Source of the DNA: an uncultured bacterium
GTDB lineage: Bacteria > Bacillota_I > Bacilli_A > RF39 > UBA660
Length of the DNA stretch: 39,326 nucleotides
Assembly (NCBI GenBank): GCA_949296705.1
Contig: CASFOW010000082.1
Coordinates: forward strand, 1-39,326
Reading direction: 5' to 3'
Below are positions 30,157 to 39,227 of the stretch, piece by piece. Below the pieces are notes generated by a model that saw nothing but the letters and a program-made list of their open reading frames with translations, was not told the DNA's origin and did no database searches. A program made the position numbers and the translations under genes. How positions within the stretch are numbered: position 1 is the stretch's first letter; every line of letters starts with the position of its first letter.

Positions 30157-30429
30157 ATGTTTGAGATTGAAACTAAAGAACTAAAAATAAGTGAAGAACT
30201 AGGTAGAAAAATAGACATGATATGTCGATTTGCTTGTGTTAAATATGAATTTATACCTGGTAACATTAAGAGTATTAAAAATACCAATATTGCCTATGTA
30301 AAGCCACATATTTTAAAAGTTAAAGGAAATAATTACTTAATACTAGAAGAATGTGAAGAAGTCTTTATAAATGGCTATAATAAGAAAATAAAACTAAAAG
30401 ATTTAGAAAACTATCTAAAAAATAACTAA
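30157..30429 (+). CDS. Small protein of unknown function, first gene of the mobile element
   Basis: 90 residues, not recognised. AAAGGATGAG precedes ATG 30157, so translation is likely; the in-frame GTG 30148 is within that site. The sequence begins MFEIETKELKISEEL, is rich in Lys and Ile, contains Cys in ICRFACVKY and LEECEE, and ends LKDLENYLKNN. Short beta-strand-like segments (AYVKPHILKVKGNNYLILEE) suggest a small globular domain; no membrane helix. It lies between ssrA and the recombinase, where such elements often keep a small regulator or directionality factor, but nothing in the sequence proves that role. Confidence 0.65.
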   Translation: MFEIETKELKISEELGRKIDMICRFACVKYEFIPGNIKSIKNTNIAYVKPHILKVKGNNYLILEECEEVFINGYNKKIKLKDLENYLKNN

Positions 30430-30435
30430 TACCTA

Positions 30436-30463
30436 TTGATTGTGAAATTATTTGTGATATTAT
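30436..30463 (+). promoter_or_regulatory. Promoter before the recombinase leader
   Basis: TTGATT (30436-30441), 16-bp spacer, extended -10 TGATATTAT (30455-30463). Start near 30470, leaving a ~165-nt leader before the recombinase gene. Confidence 0.65.
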
Positions 30464-30516
30464 AAATAACCAATAAATGACAAGCAGTATCCGTCTTTTA
30501 TTAAAGGAGGTACACT

Positions 30517-30561
30517 ATGTCCAAATATATAATATACATAAAACAATTTAATAAAGTATCC

Positions 30562-30588
<27 letters not shown>
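30517..30588 (+). CDS. 23-residue leader peptide upstream of the recombinase
   Basis: ATG 30517 is preceded by an ideal site TTAAAGGAGG (30501-30510). The ORF encodes MSKYIIYIKQFNKVSKEELK then VLV and stops at TAG 30586-30588. The codons for KEE form the 5' arm of a terminator hairpin whose 3' arm lies after the stop. A ribosome translating or pausing here would therefore prevent the hairpin. This is the standard layout of a translation-coupled attenuator; the signal it responds to is unknown. Confidence 0.7.
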
Positions 30589-32519
<1,931 letters not shown>

Positions 32520-32580
32520 TAACAAACGTACACGTTTTGTTGAAATATAATTTCAATGAAAGTGGGAAAAGTTTGGTTAA

Positions 32581-32617
32581 TAGATACAATAATAAATAGT
32601 ATTTGTTATTGTATCTA
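32581..32617. repeat. Long inverted repeat upstream of oriT
   Basis: TAGATACAATAATAAATA (32581-32598) and TATTTGTTATTGTATCTA (32600-32617) are inverse over 18 bp with one T/G exception and a single central base. It lies 63 bp after the recombinase stop. It may be a terminator-like structure without a T run, or a protein site of the transfer origin. Confidence 0.75.
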
Positions 32618-32680
32618 TATCTTACGAAAGGTTTAACTATTACGGAGTTTTAGTTATTACTGAAGTAAGATAAACGGATT

Positions 32681-32746
32681 CTAAGGTGTCCTTAGCTCCC
32701 ACATCTTGTTAGAATGACAAGATGTCTAGGGAGTTATACATCTTGT
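32681..32746 (+). other. oriT: Predicted oriT of MobV/pMV158 type
   Basis: CTCCC (32696-32700), ACATCTTGT (32701-32709), loop, ACAAGATGT (32717-32725), CTA, GGGAG (32729-32733), then TTAT and a third copy ACATCTTGT (32738-32746). The pMV158 oriT has the same order: an outer and an inner inverted repeat, then G/TTAT and a third copy of the inner half-repeat. By analogy the nick falls between G32733 and T32734. A further CTAAGG/CCTTAG hairpin occupies 32681-32695. The relaxase gene starts 36 bp downstream. Confidence 0.8.
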
Positions 32747-32781
32747 CTTAACTATCCAAGATACTATTTTAGGGGGAATAT

Positions 32782-34167
32782 ATGATTGAAGAACTATCTT
32801 ATTCATTCCATGTTGGTAATGATAAAAATAAAACAAGTAAGGCCAAACAAATTGCTAAAGAAAGACCTACAAACTTTAATAATAATGCTATTCAGAATGG
32901 TATTCAGTTATCAAAAGTAAATCATCATAATTTGAGAATATATGAAAATAATCCTGAACTTATTTATACAATTAAAGGAAGTAATAATCTTGTTAATGAT
33001 ACGAAAAAATTATATTTAGAATTATTTGAAGAATCAAGAATTAATTATAATAATAAACAAACCCGTGATGATAGAAAAATAGACAACTATTTTAATAAAA
33101 TAGCAAATGATAATAAACACGATTTAGCCGTTGAGATTATTATTGAACTTGGTAATATGTATTATTGGTCTGATAAAACGATGGAAGAAAAATATAAAAT
33201 GGTAAGCGTGTTTGAAAAACAAGTGATTGATTTAGAAAAACTTATCCCATCATTTAAAGTAGCAAATGCAACTATTCATTTTGATGAATCATCTCCACAC
33301 TTACATATAGTTGGTGTACCATTTAAAGAGAATTGTAAAACTGGTATGAATAGACAAGTTGGAAAGTCTGATGTATTTAATGTAGAATCATTAAAAGATA
33401 TTCAAAAAGAATTAAGAGAAAGTTGTATCAAAGAATTTAATAGAGTTTATAATCTCAATATGGAATTAAAAGAAAAAGAACAAGGTAGAAATCAAGATTA
33501 TCGTGTTAGTCAAATGAAAGATTATGATATTTTTCAAAAAAATTATAATAAACAACAAAAGAAAATTCAAAAAGTAAATAGTAAAACTGAAGTTATAAAT
33601 GAAAAATCTAAAGATATTAAAGAAATTATAAATAATCTTAAACAACAACCATTAAATAAGAATAATTTACTTTTATCAAATGAAAATAAAGATAAAATAG
33701 TTAAATATATTGAAGATATAGAATCTAATAATAAAACTATAAAATCGTTAACTAATTATTCAGTATCATTAATGGATATTAAAAATGATTTAAATGATAA
33801 TTTAAATAAAATATATAAGTTAAGTAATGAAAATAAAGATCTTAAAGAAGAATTAAATAATAAGGATGAACTATTAGATGTAGCAGAAAAAAAGATAAAT
33901 AAATTACAACTAGATATATTTTCTTTAGAAGATAAATTAAGACAATGGAGATTAAGATTTAAAAAATTAGTTGATTATTTAAGAAATAAAGTATGTGGAT
34001 TATTTGGTAATAAAAATCAAGATATATATAAAGAAATAGTTGAAGATTTGCATGATAATGATTTTTTAACTAATGATGATTATAATAAGATACATATGAA
34101 AACTATTATAAAAGAAGTTAAAATTGATAAGGAACAAAAGAAAAAAGATGATGATTTTGAATTATAA
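32782..34167 (+). CDS. mobV: MobV (Mob/Pre) family relaxase
   Basis: 461 residues; nicks oriT and leads the strand into a recipient cell. Motif I is HNLR (49-52). Motif III is HFDESSPHLH (166-175), the His-rich metal site that defines Mob/Pre proteins. After about residue 240 the protein is a long charged coiled coil rich in Asn, Lys and Glu, with a basic segment near 390-410, and ends in a Lys/Asp tail. AGGGGGAATAT precedes ATG 32782. It lies directly after the predicted oriT, as in pMV158-type plasmids. No replication gene is present, so mobilisation of an integrated element is the likely role. Confidence 0.92.
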   Translation: MIEELSYSFHVGNDKNKTSKAKQIAKERPTNFNNNAIQNGIQLSKVNHHNLRIYENNPELIYTIKGSNNLVNDTKKLYLELFEESRINYNNKQTRDDRKIDNYFNKIANDNKHDLAVEIIIELGNMYYWSDKTMEEKYKMVSVFEKQVIDLEKLIPSFKVANATIHFDESSPHLHIVGVPFKENCKTGMNRQVGKSDVFNVESLKDIQKELRESCIKEFNRVYNLNMELKEKEQGRNQDYRVSQMKDYDIFQKNYNKQQKKIQKVNSKTEVINEKSKDIKEIINNLKQQPLNKNNLLLSNENKDKIVKYIEDIESNNKTIKSLTNYSVSLMDIKNDLNDNLNKIYKLSNENKDLKEELNNKDELLDVAEKKINKLQLDIFSLEDKLRQWRLRFKKLVDYLRNKVCGLFGNKNQDIYKEIVEDLHDNDFLTNDDYNKIHMKTIIKEVKIDKEQKKKDDDFEL

Positions 34168-34190
34168 TTTAATAAAAATTGTAGATTTAA

Positions 34191-34199
34191 TGTTATAAT
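34191..34199 (+). promoter_or_regulatory. Extended -10 promoter of the cargo operon
   Basis: TGTTATAAT is an extended -10 box 27 bp before ATG 34226; no good -35 box is seen. Confidence 0.5.
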
Positions 34200-34225
34200 A
34201 GAAATGAGAGAATATGGGTGATTAA

Positions 34226-34881
34226 ATGAAAACTATATATTTAGTAAAACATTCGGGTCCATTTGTGGATATAAAAAATTATGAAAATTATGAAAATGTT
34301 TTATGGGAAGATTATATATTGGAAGATTATATATTGGAAGATTATAATAGAAATATGATTTTATCTGTTGAGGGGAAAAAAGAGCAGAAAAATTATGTGA
34401 AATAGAAGAATTAAATAATGTAGAGAGAATATTTGCTAGTGATTCAGTTAGAGCAATTGCTAGTGCTAAATATTTAGCAGAAAAGAATAATATTAAAATT
34501 GAGTTGGATGAAAGAATTAATGAAAGAATATTTGGAATAGAAAAATTAAGTGAATTGCCTAAAGATTTTAATAAATTATCATTTGATGATAAAAACTATA
34601 AAATGCGAAGTGGAGAATCATTTAATGATGTTGATAAAAGATTTATTCATTTTATTAATGATTTGTTAAATCAAAATAATAGTAGTTATATATTATTTAT
34701 ACATGGATTAATTTTATTGTCATCTTTAGAAACTATTTGCGATTTTACTTTTGATGGAATGAATTTTAATATTAAATACAATGATAAAGTAATATTGGAT
34801 GGTAATCCAAAAAGTCCTAGTGTTTATAGAGTGACTTATGATGAACATAGAGAAGTTATAGATGTAGATATAATTAGATAG
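34226..34881 (+). pseudogene. Histidine phosphatase family gene, broken by a -1 frameshift
   Basis: GGGTGATTAA precedes ATG 34226 and translation starts MKTIYLVKHSGPF, the phosphatase RHG-type motif with Lys replacing the usual Arg (K-H). The frame ends at TAG 34403-34405. From GGGGAAAAAA (34372-34381) onward the homologous reading continues in the -1 frame (GEKRAEKLCEIEEL, VRAIASAKYLAEK, DERINERIFG, FIHGLILL) to 34881. One G appears to be missing from the run. The second catalytic His (FIHG) is in the shifted part. It also carries a 15-bp tandem repeat at 34306-34350. The neighbour at 34893 is an intact paralogue. It is either a pseudogene or a slippage-expressed gene. Confidence 0.8.
34306..34350 (+). 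repeat. 15-bp tandem repeat inside the broken phosphatase gene
   Basis: GGAAGATTATATATT occurs at 34306-34320 and 34321-34335, with a third diverged copy at 34336-34350; it encodes ILEDY-type repeats. A 9-bp repeat AATTATGAA lies just before it. Both are in-frame multiples of three, suggesting replication slippage. Confidence 0.9.
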
Positions 34882-34892
34882 GAGATGAAAAA

Positions 34893-35528
34893 ATGACAAC
34901 AATTTATTTATTAAGACATTCTCAACCTTTTAGAAAATTGTTGGGTGAATATAATGTTAATGAAGTGGAACAATTAAGAAATGAAAAAAATCCATTAAGC
35001 GTAGATGGAGAAAAATTAGCTTGTGAAATGAGTGAAAAAGATGAACTTCAAAATATAGATGCAATTTATTCATCTCATTATGTAAGAACAATGTGTACGG
35101 CAAAATATATTGCTGAAAATAATAATATAAAATTGAATGTAGATGAAAGACTTGGAGAAAGAAAGTTTGGAGTTAATAATATGTCTGAACTTCCATCAAC
35201 TTTTTTTGAAGATCAATTTAGAGATTGGGATTATAAGTTAGAGAATGGAGAATCTGCAAATGAAGTTTCAAAAAGAATGAACGAGGCTTTATTTGATATA
35301 TTAAATAAAAATATAGGGAAAAATATCGCAGTAGTATCACATGGAACAGCAATTTCAACTATGGTAAAAACTTGGTGTGATGTACTATTAAATGAAGAAA
35401 CAAAATTAATTGAATTTTATTTTAATGATAAATTAGTATTTGATGGAAATTGGAATTGTCCAGAATTATTCAAATTAGAGTTTGATAATAACAATAATTT
35501 GATAAATATTGAAAATATAAGGAGATAA
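34893..35528 (+). CDS. Histidine phosphatase superfamily protein
   Basis: 211 residues. Branch-1 histidine phosphatase (phosphoglycerate mutase-like) fold: LLRHSQPF (R8, H9 phosphate acceptor), SSHYVRTMCTAKYIAE, the acidic residue in DERLGERKFG, and the second His in VVSHGTAIS. Members remove phosphate from sugars, nucleotides or proteins; the substrate cannot be told. AGGAGATGAAAA precedes ATG. It is the intact copy of a tandem pair with the gene before it, and the next gene starts 2 bp after its stop, with the ribosome binding site (AAGGAGATAATC) inside its last codons. Confidence 0.9.
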   Translation: MTTIYLLRHSQPFRKLLGEYNVNEVEQLRNEKNPLSVDGEKLACEMSEKDELQNIDAIYSSHYVRTMCTAKYIAENNNIKLNVDERLGERKFGVNNMSELPSTFFEDQFRDWDYKLENGESANEVSKRMNEALFDILNKNIGKNIAVVSHGTAISTMVKTWCDVLLNEETKLIEFYFNDKLVFDGNWNCPELFKLEFDNNNNLINIENIRR

Positions 35529-35530
35529 TC

Positions 35531-36175
35531 ATGGAAGCAAATAAAAATGAATTTAATTATTATATACATAAGAGTCCCGTAGCAGACTATAATTCTTTTT
35601 TTCAAAAAGGACTGAAAGATTTAGATACATCTTTTAGAATCGAATCAACAATGGAAAGAATATCTGATGAAGATATTGAAAATGGTTTATTACAAGATAT
35701 AATGAAAGTTTTAAGAGAAACAGATGAAAATGTCTTTTTAATAAAAATTCCTAAAAGTTATTTCCCTGATAGACAACATAGAAATGGTAATGGGGATGTT
35801 CCAATTCCAATATTTTATGAACAACAAGGAACAGATGAATATGGAAGAAAAGGAGTTTATCCAATATTAATACCTAACCTTATTCAGGGATGCTATAACA
35901 AGAAAAAGGGATTTATAACAAATGAAAATTATAATCCAGTATTTGATCCAAGTGGATTAAAATTTGCTTACGAGCAATTACAACCTATGAGAAATGCTGG
36001 GTATTCAAAATATTATGAGTATATGAAAAGAAATGCCAGAAATATGAAAGAGTTATTTTATTTTGATAGAGATAATGATACTTGGGGTCCGTTTGTTGAA
36101 TATTATTCATCAAAATTTGGCTGTGAAGAAGTTGTGCTATTTGATGATGATAGAACAAGTAAAAAAACTATGTAA
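35531..36175 (+). CDS. Cargo protein of unknown function
   Basis: 214 residues, not recognised. No signal peptide or membrane helix. The N-terminus YYIHKSPVADYNSFFQKGLK faintly resembles the 'H.T....IL..GL' entry of small ADP-ribosyltransferase or RNA phosphotransferase folds; this is a hint only. A middle block (FLIKIPKSYFPDR, YPILIPNLIQGCYN, NPVFDPSGLKFAYEQL) looks conserved and enzyme-like. A C-terminal stretch has two clustered Asp (VVLFDDDRTSKK). It is tightly coupled to the phosphatase before it and lies 18 bp before the HIT-like gene, so the three probably act together. Confidence 0.75.
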   Translation: MEANKNEFNYYIHKSPVADYNSFFQKGLKDLDTSFRIESTMERISDEDIENGLLQDIMKVLRETDENVFLIKIPKSYFPDRQHRNGNGDVPIPIFYEQQGTDEYGRKGVYPILIPNLIQGCYNKKKGFITNENYNPVFDPSGLKFAYEQLQPMRNAGYSKYYEYMKRNARNMKELFYFDRDNDTWGPFVEYYSSKFGCEEVVLFDDDRTSKKTM

Positions 36176-36193
36176 ATAATAAGGCGGTGTTTT

Positions 36194-36628
36194 ATGGAAC
36201 TATATAAAGGAAAATATTGGGATGTAATATTCGTTAAATGGTGTCAAGAATTTCCTGGTGATTGTATTATATCTTGTAATAAAGAATCTTTAAGTGATTT
36301 AACATCAGAAGAGTGGATAGAATTAGGAGAATTAGAAAAAGAATTAGAAAGAATTACAAAAAAACTTTTTAATGCAACTATGTTTAATTTTGCTTGTTTA
36401 ATGAATAATGCTTATAGAGACAATGAAAAACCACATGTTCATTTTCATTTTATTCCAAGATATGATAATGAAAGAATAATTTTAGGTAAAAAATATAAAG
36501 ATAGACATTTTGGGTATAATATGTGGAAATGGTCATTAAGCAAGTTTAAGTGTCAAAAAGATATTTTTACAAAAGAAGATAAAAAAACAATATTTGAATT
36601 AATGAAAAATGAATGGAATTTAAAATAA
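36194..36628 (+). CDS. HIT-like (histidine triad) protein
   Basis: 144 residues with the triad HVHFHF (H81, H83, H85) followed by IPRY, as in HIT hydrolases and transferases that cleave nucleotide-phosphate linkages (AMP-X, Ap4A and similar). The preceding part (PGDCIISCNKESLSDLTSEEW...LGELEKELERITKKLFNATMFNFACLMN) fits the HIT order: substrate-loop strand, helix, then the N..M-N strand. After the triad come ~55 residues, longer than in small HIT proteins. AAGGCGGTG precedes ATG. Last gene of the cargo operon. Confidence 0.82.
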   Translation: MELYKGKYWDVIFVKWCQEFPGDCIISCNKESLSDLTSEEWIELGELEKELERITKKLFNATMFNFACLMNNAYRDNEKPHVHFHFIPRYDNERIILGKKYKDRHFGYNMWKWSLSKFKCQKDIFTKEDKKTIFELMKNEWNLK

Positions 36629-36641
36629 AATTACTATTGTG

Positions 36642-36670
36642 TTGATTAAGTTATATTGTTTTAGTATAAT
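36642..36670 (+). promoter_or_regulatory. Strong promoter of the predicted small RNA
   Basis: TTGATT (36642-36647), 17-bp spacer and perfect TATAAT (36665-36670). No plus-strand ORF with a ribosome binding site follows; the transcript would run into a terminator 115 bp downstream. Confidence 0.75.
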
Positions 36671-36676
36671 TAATTC

Positions 36677-36785
36677 AGTTAGTAAGTTTATTACTTACTA
36701 TCATCTTTTAGCCTAGGAGTTGTTAGACCTGCTCCTTACTGGCACCATTGAGAAATTAGTCGAACTAGTAATAGTTCGTTTTTTT
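36677..36785 (+). ncRNA. Predicted small RNA or orphan leader, ~109 nt
   Basis: The segment starts at the predicted transcription start and ends at the T run after 36761-36778. There is no ATG in it. Hairpin 1: TAGTAAGT/ACTTACTA (36680-36700), perfect 8 bp. Hairpin 2: AGGAG (36715-36719) with CTCCT (36732-36736). CTTACT (36735-36740) could compete with hairpin 1 for AGTAAG. CTCCTT resembles an anti-Shine-Dalgarno sequence. It fits no RNA family I know. Confidence 0.55.
36761..36785 (+). terminator. Terminator of the predicted small RNA
   Basis: CGAACTA (36761-36767), GTAA tetraloop, TAGTTCG (36772-36778), then T7. Confidence 0.88.
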
Positions 36786-36806
36786 ATACCTTTACGGATT
36801 ATTCTT

Positions 36807-37034
36807 CTAATCTCTAAAGTCAAATAGTTCTTTAGGTTTTATATTAAATACTTCACACATCTTAAATAATAAGTCAAATGATACTCCAACATTACCTAGT
36901 TCTATTGCACTAATATGACTTCTTTGAATATCTAATAATTCTGCTAATTCTAATTGTGTTACTCTTAACTTCTTTCGGTAGTACACCACATTCAATCCAA
37001 ATTTTCTATATTGTTCTCTGTATTCTTCCTTCAT
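36807..37034 (-). CDS. XRE-family helix-turn-helix regulator
   Basis: 75 residues, a single Cro/C1-type DNA-binding domain with no other domain. The HTH is visible: NVVYYRKKLRVTQLELAELLDIQRSHISAIELGNVGVSFDLLFKMCEVFNIKPKELF. ATG at 37034 is preferred (AGAGGTGATTACA before it) over the ATG 9 nt upstream. Its ribosome binding site is one arm of an inverted repeat, and a second palindrome lies 57 bp upstream, so self-repression and control of the divergent lipoprotein promoter are likely. Whether it belongs to the mobile element or to a separate insertion is unclear. Confidence 0.9.
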   Translation of the reverse strand: MKEEYREQYRKFGLNVVYYRKKLRVTQLELAELLDIQRSHISAIELGNVGVSFDLLFKMCEVFNIKPKELFDFRD

Positions 37035-37040
37035 TGTAAT

Positions 37041-37064
37041 CACCTCTACAATAGTTTAGAGGTG
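37041..37064. promoter_or_regulatory. Inverted repeat over the XRE ribosome binding site
   Basis: CACCTCTA (37041-37048) and TAGAGGTG (37057-37064) are perfect 8-bp arms with an 8-bp spacer. It could be an operator, or in RNA a hairpin that hides the start site. Confidence 0.7.
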
Positions 37065-37090
37065 TTATTGCAAAGTATAAACTTGTTAAA

Positions 37091-37107
37091 AACGTCGTTA
37101 CGACGTT
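37091..37107. promoter_or_regulatory. 17-bp palindromic operator candidate
   Basis: AACGTCGT, one base, ACGACGTT: a perfect palindrome with a CpG-rich core unusual in this AT-rich DNA. Its right end overlaps the -35 box TTGACA, the expected place for repressor binding. Confidence 0.75.
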
Positions 37108-37134
37108 GACAGTAGACATTTTATGTGTTACTCT
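37106..37134 (+). promoter_or_regulatory. Promoter toward the lipoprotein gene
   Basis: TTGACA (37106-37111), 17-bp spacer, TACTCT (37129-37134). The -35 box is consensus, the -10 box weak, and the palindrome overlaps it. Confidence 0.6.
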
Positions 37135-37199
37135 TTCCTTATGACTACACCACATAGCAGACAGGAATTATCACAATGAGAAGAAAGGAAATGGTGAAC

Positions 37200-37805
37200 A
37201 TGAAAAGACTGATAGCATTATTACTGGCGGCGGCTCTGGCCTTGTCCCTTGTAGCTTGTGCAGGTGATAATAATTCGTCAATGAGTGAGGAAAACAGTTC
37301 AGAAGATAGTAGCAATAGTTCTTCAAATACAGAGACAGAATACAAAACTATACAACTCAATGAAACAGTGACAACCGAAAATTTTGATTTCACCTTAACA
37401 AGTGTAGAATTTGCTGAAAAAAGCTCTGAAATTACTACTAGCTATACCGTTGAAATAATGGATAGCGATAAGGAACTTTTGCGTTGTGACTACACAATTA
37501 GCTATATCGGAAAAGAGAGTTTGAGTTCTAGCCCTGTTGCAATGACTGTCTTATATGGTGATGGATATACATTTAGAGATGGTAGGCAGTATATTTTGTC
37601 TCCTGATGGAGAACTTGAAGAAACATATAGGTATAGCAATAATTCATCTACTACCATGTTTGTAAACTTTGAGCCTCTTACTGATGATATTTATACTGGA
37701 TATGGATTTATGGAAATTCCAGAAGCGGTCAAAAATAGCACAGAAGAACCATTAAGTATTTTAATTCTAATAAATGGTGAGGAACTTTTATACGAAATTA
37801 GGTAG
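37200..37805 (+). CDS. Secreted lipoprotein, immunoglobulin-like outer domain
   Basis: 201 residues. A classic lipoprotein signal: MKRLIALLLAAALALSLVAC, with lipobox LVAC and lipidated Cys20, then a Ser/Asn/Glu linker (about 25-48) and a beta-rich domain (LNETVTTENFDFTLTSVEFAEKS...) that resembles the DUF4352/DUF5067-type domains of Firmicutes lipoproteins; the domain name is a tentative recall. ATG 37200 is chosen since the signal peptide begins there; in-frame ATG at 37176 would add eight charged residues. Codons of the signal peptide (CTG GCG GCG GCT CTG GCC) are far more GC-rich than anything nearby, suggesting transfer from a Clostridia-like donor. Paired with the XRE regulator. Confidence 0.85.
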   Translation: MKRLIALLLAAALALSLVACAGDNNSSMSEENSSEDSSNSSSNTETEYKTIQLNETVTTENFDFTLTSVEFAEKSSEITTSYTVEIMDSDKELLRCDYTISYIGKESLSSSPVAMTVLYGDGYTFRDGRQYILSPDGELEETYRYSNNSSTTMFVNFEPLTDDIYTGYGFMEIPEAVKNSTEEPLSILILINGEELLYEIR

Positions 37806-37812
37806 CTTAAAA

Positions 37813-37837
37813 GCGGCTAGTGTTTAACACTGGCCGC
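37813..37837 (+). terminator. GC-rich hairpin after the lipoprotein gene
   Basis: GCGGC-T-AGTGT and ACACT-G-GCCGC pair almost perfectly over 11 bp with a 3-nt loop. Only a weak AT tail follows. Its GC content matches the lipoprotein gene rather than the surroundings. Confidence 0.65.
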
Positions 37838-37863
37838 GATAGTGTAAAAATGTTTCGGAAAAA

Positions 37864-39186
37864 CTAGTTATAAGCAATATTGTGAAGTAGAATAGAAGTA
37901 GGATTCTTAGAAGAACGTACAGGTAAATAAGAAATAGACTTATCGAAAAGGGAAAAGTTTATTTCTTTTTCATTGTAAATGAAATCATTATCATTACAAG
38001 AAACCTTTAAATATAAGTCTAAAATATTAATACCATTTAATTTAGCTTCTTGAAGTTTTAAATAATATTCAATATTATCTTTTGAATAGCCCTTAGGTCT
38101 TGACCCAAAATGTTCAGCTACACAATGTGAAATATGAGATTCCATTGAAGATTTAATATCACAATTTTTCATATTAATGATGCTTGTCCAATGTTTAGTA
38201 ATATAATCTTTATATTCAGTTAATTTTTCTTTTCTGTTATTTGGCTTATTTTCAATCAATTCATCAGCTAATGAGGTAAATTTTTTCTTATCATATTCTT
38301 CATATATGGCTTTTACAAATAGGTTTCTAAGTTCTTTGTCAGTAGTCATTCTATTAATTTTTTGTTTAACATGAAATTCACAAGTATTTACTACAATATT
38401 ATTTTGACTATATAGTTTAAGTTCGGATTTTCCTGAAATAATCCAAGAACCAGCATCGCTTAATAAGTTAATAGTTTCTAACTTTTCAAAGTCATATATT
38501 TTACAAATTTCATCCATTAAGTCTTTCCAAGGAGTTTTAGAGGAAGTAATAAAAACATGTTTACCTAATAATTCAGTTCTACCATTTTTAGTTTTAGCCC
38601 CAGTAAAAATAACAAAACATTTAGACATAATAAAATGCTTTTTATCTTTTTCTTCATCGCTAAGATTAATCTTTTTTATTTGTTCATGAATCCATTTTTC
38701 ATCAGCCATAACATAAAGAGTAGAACCATTTTTAATAGGTTCATAATTAATCTTATGAACATTAAAATTTTTAATCCAATAATAAACAGTTTGTCTTGGG
38801 ATATCGGGAATATTAGAAGGAGTTAAATTTTTAAGTATATCAAGATTATAAACTAAAGAATTATTACAAGCTTTATTGGCATTAGTATTAATAGATTCAT
38901 TAATTAATAAACCTCTAATAACTTGATCATAGTTTTTATATTGTTCGAAACCGAATAATTCATCGATAAGAAAGAAATCATTTTGTTTATTTTTATCAGT
39001 ATAATAAGTTCTATTGAAAGATAAAGTACCGTAAATAGAGACAATGGTTCTAGGAACATTTTGTTTATTAATATAAAAGTGTTTTTTACGATAATCAGAA
39101 TTTAGGAATAAATTATCGATGACATTAATAGTATATATTATAGTATCAACAACTATTTTTTTGATTTTAGAAATTAAATTTAAACG
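37864..39186 (-). CDS. ISLre2-family (UPF0236 / Mbov_0401-like) transposase, start codon missing
   Basis: The minus-strand frame is open for 440 residues from just after TAG (39189-39187) to TAG at 37864. The first Met (38709) is internal: about 159 residues upstream are clearly homologous to the family, e.g. SIYGTLSFNRTYYTDK, FFLIDELFGFEQY and PRQTVYYWIKN. Catalytic-type blocks are all present: ADEKWIHEQ (Asp), LLSDAGSWI (Asp), and MESHISHCVAEHFGSRPKGYS (Glu). Family members are about 450-480 residues, so only some N-terminal residues are lost. No ATG, GTG or TTG occurs in frame before the conserved part. It is probably a slightly truncated gene, or one using a rare start or frameshift. Mycoplasma ICEs carry relatives. 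Confidence 0.85.
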   Translation of the reverse strand, partial: RLNLISKIKKIVVDTIIYTINVIDNLFLNSDYRKKHFYINKQNVPRTIVSIYGTLSFNRTYYTDKNKQNDFFLIDELFGFEQYKNYDQVIRGLLINESINTNANKACNNSLVYNLDILKNLTPSNIPDIPRQTVYYWIKNFNVHKINYEPIKNGSTLYVMADEKWIHEQIKKINLSDEEKDKKHFIMSKCFVIFTGAKTKNGRTELLGKHVFITSSKTPWKDLMDEICKIYDFEKLETINLLSDAGSWIISGKSELKLYSQNNIVVNTCEFHVKQKINRMTTDKELRNLFVKAIYEEYDKKKFTSLADELIENKPNNRKEKLTEYKDYITKHWTSIINMKNCDIKSSMESHISHCVAEHFGSRPKGYSKDNIEYYLKLQEAKLNGINILDLYLKVSCNDNDFIYNEKEINFSLFDKSISYLPVRSSKNPTSILLHNIAYN

Positions 39187-39227
39187 CTATGTTGTAGTTT
39201 TTGAGGGATGATGATATAATAGAAGTG

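Noticed and set aside
36715-36746. Duplicate of the ssrA 3' end (attachment repeat) at the right side of the element
   Set aside because: GGAGTT...CTCCTTACTGGCACCA resembles the tmRNA T arm and CCA end, but identity over the last 16 bases is only about 10 and no exact repeat of useful length exists.
37141-37179. 12-codon ORF (MTTPHSRQELSQ) before the lipoprotein
   Set aside because: It overlaps the next ATG (ATGA), but there is no ribosome binding site before it and it probably lies at the 5' end of the leader; it may be chance.
38635-38826. 63-residue plus-strand ORF inside the ISLre2 transposase
   Set aside because: It overlaps the homologous transposase reading on the other strand and has no start signals.
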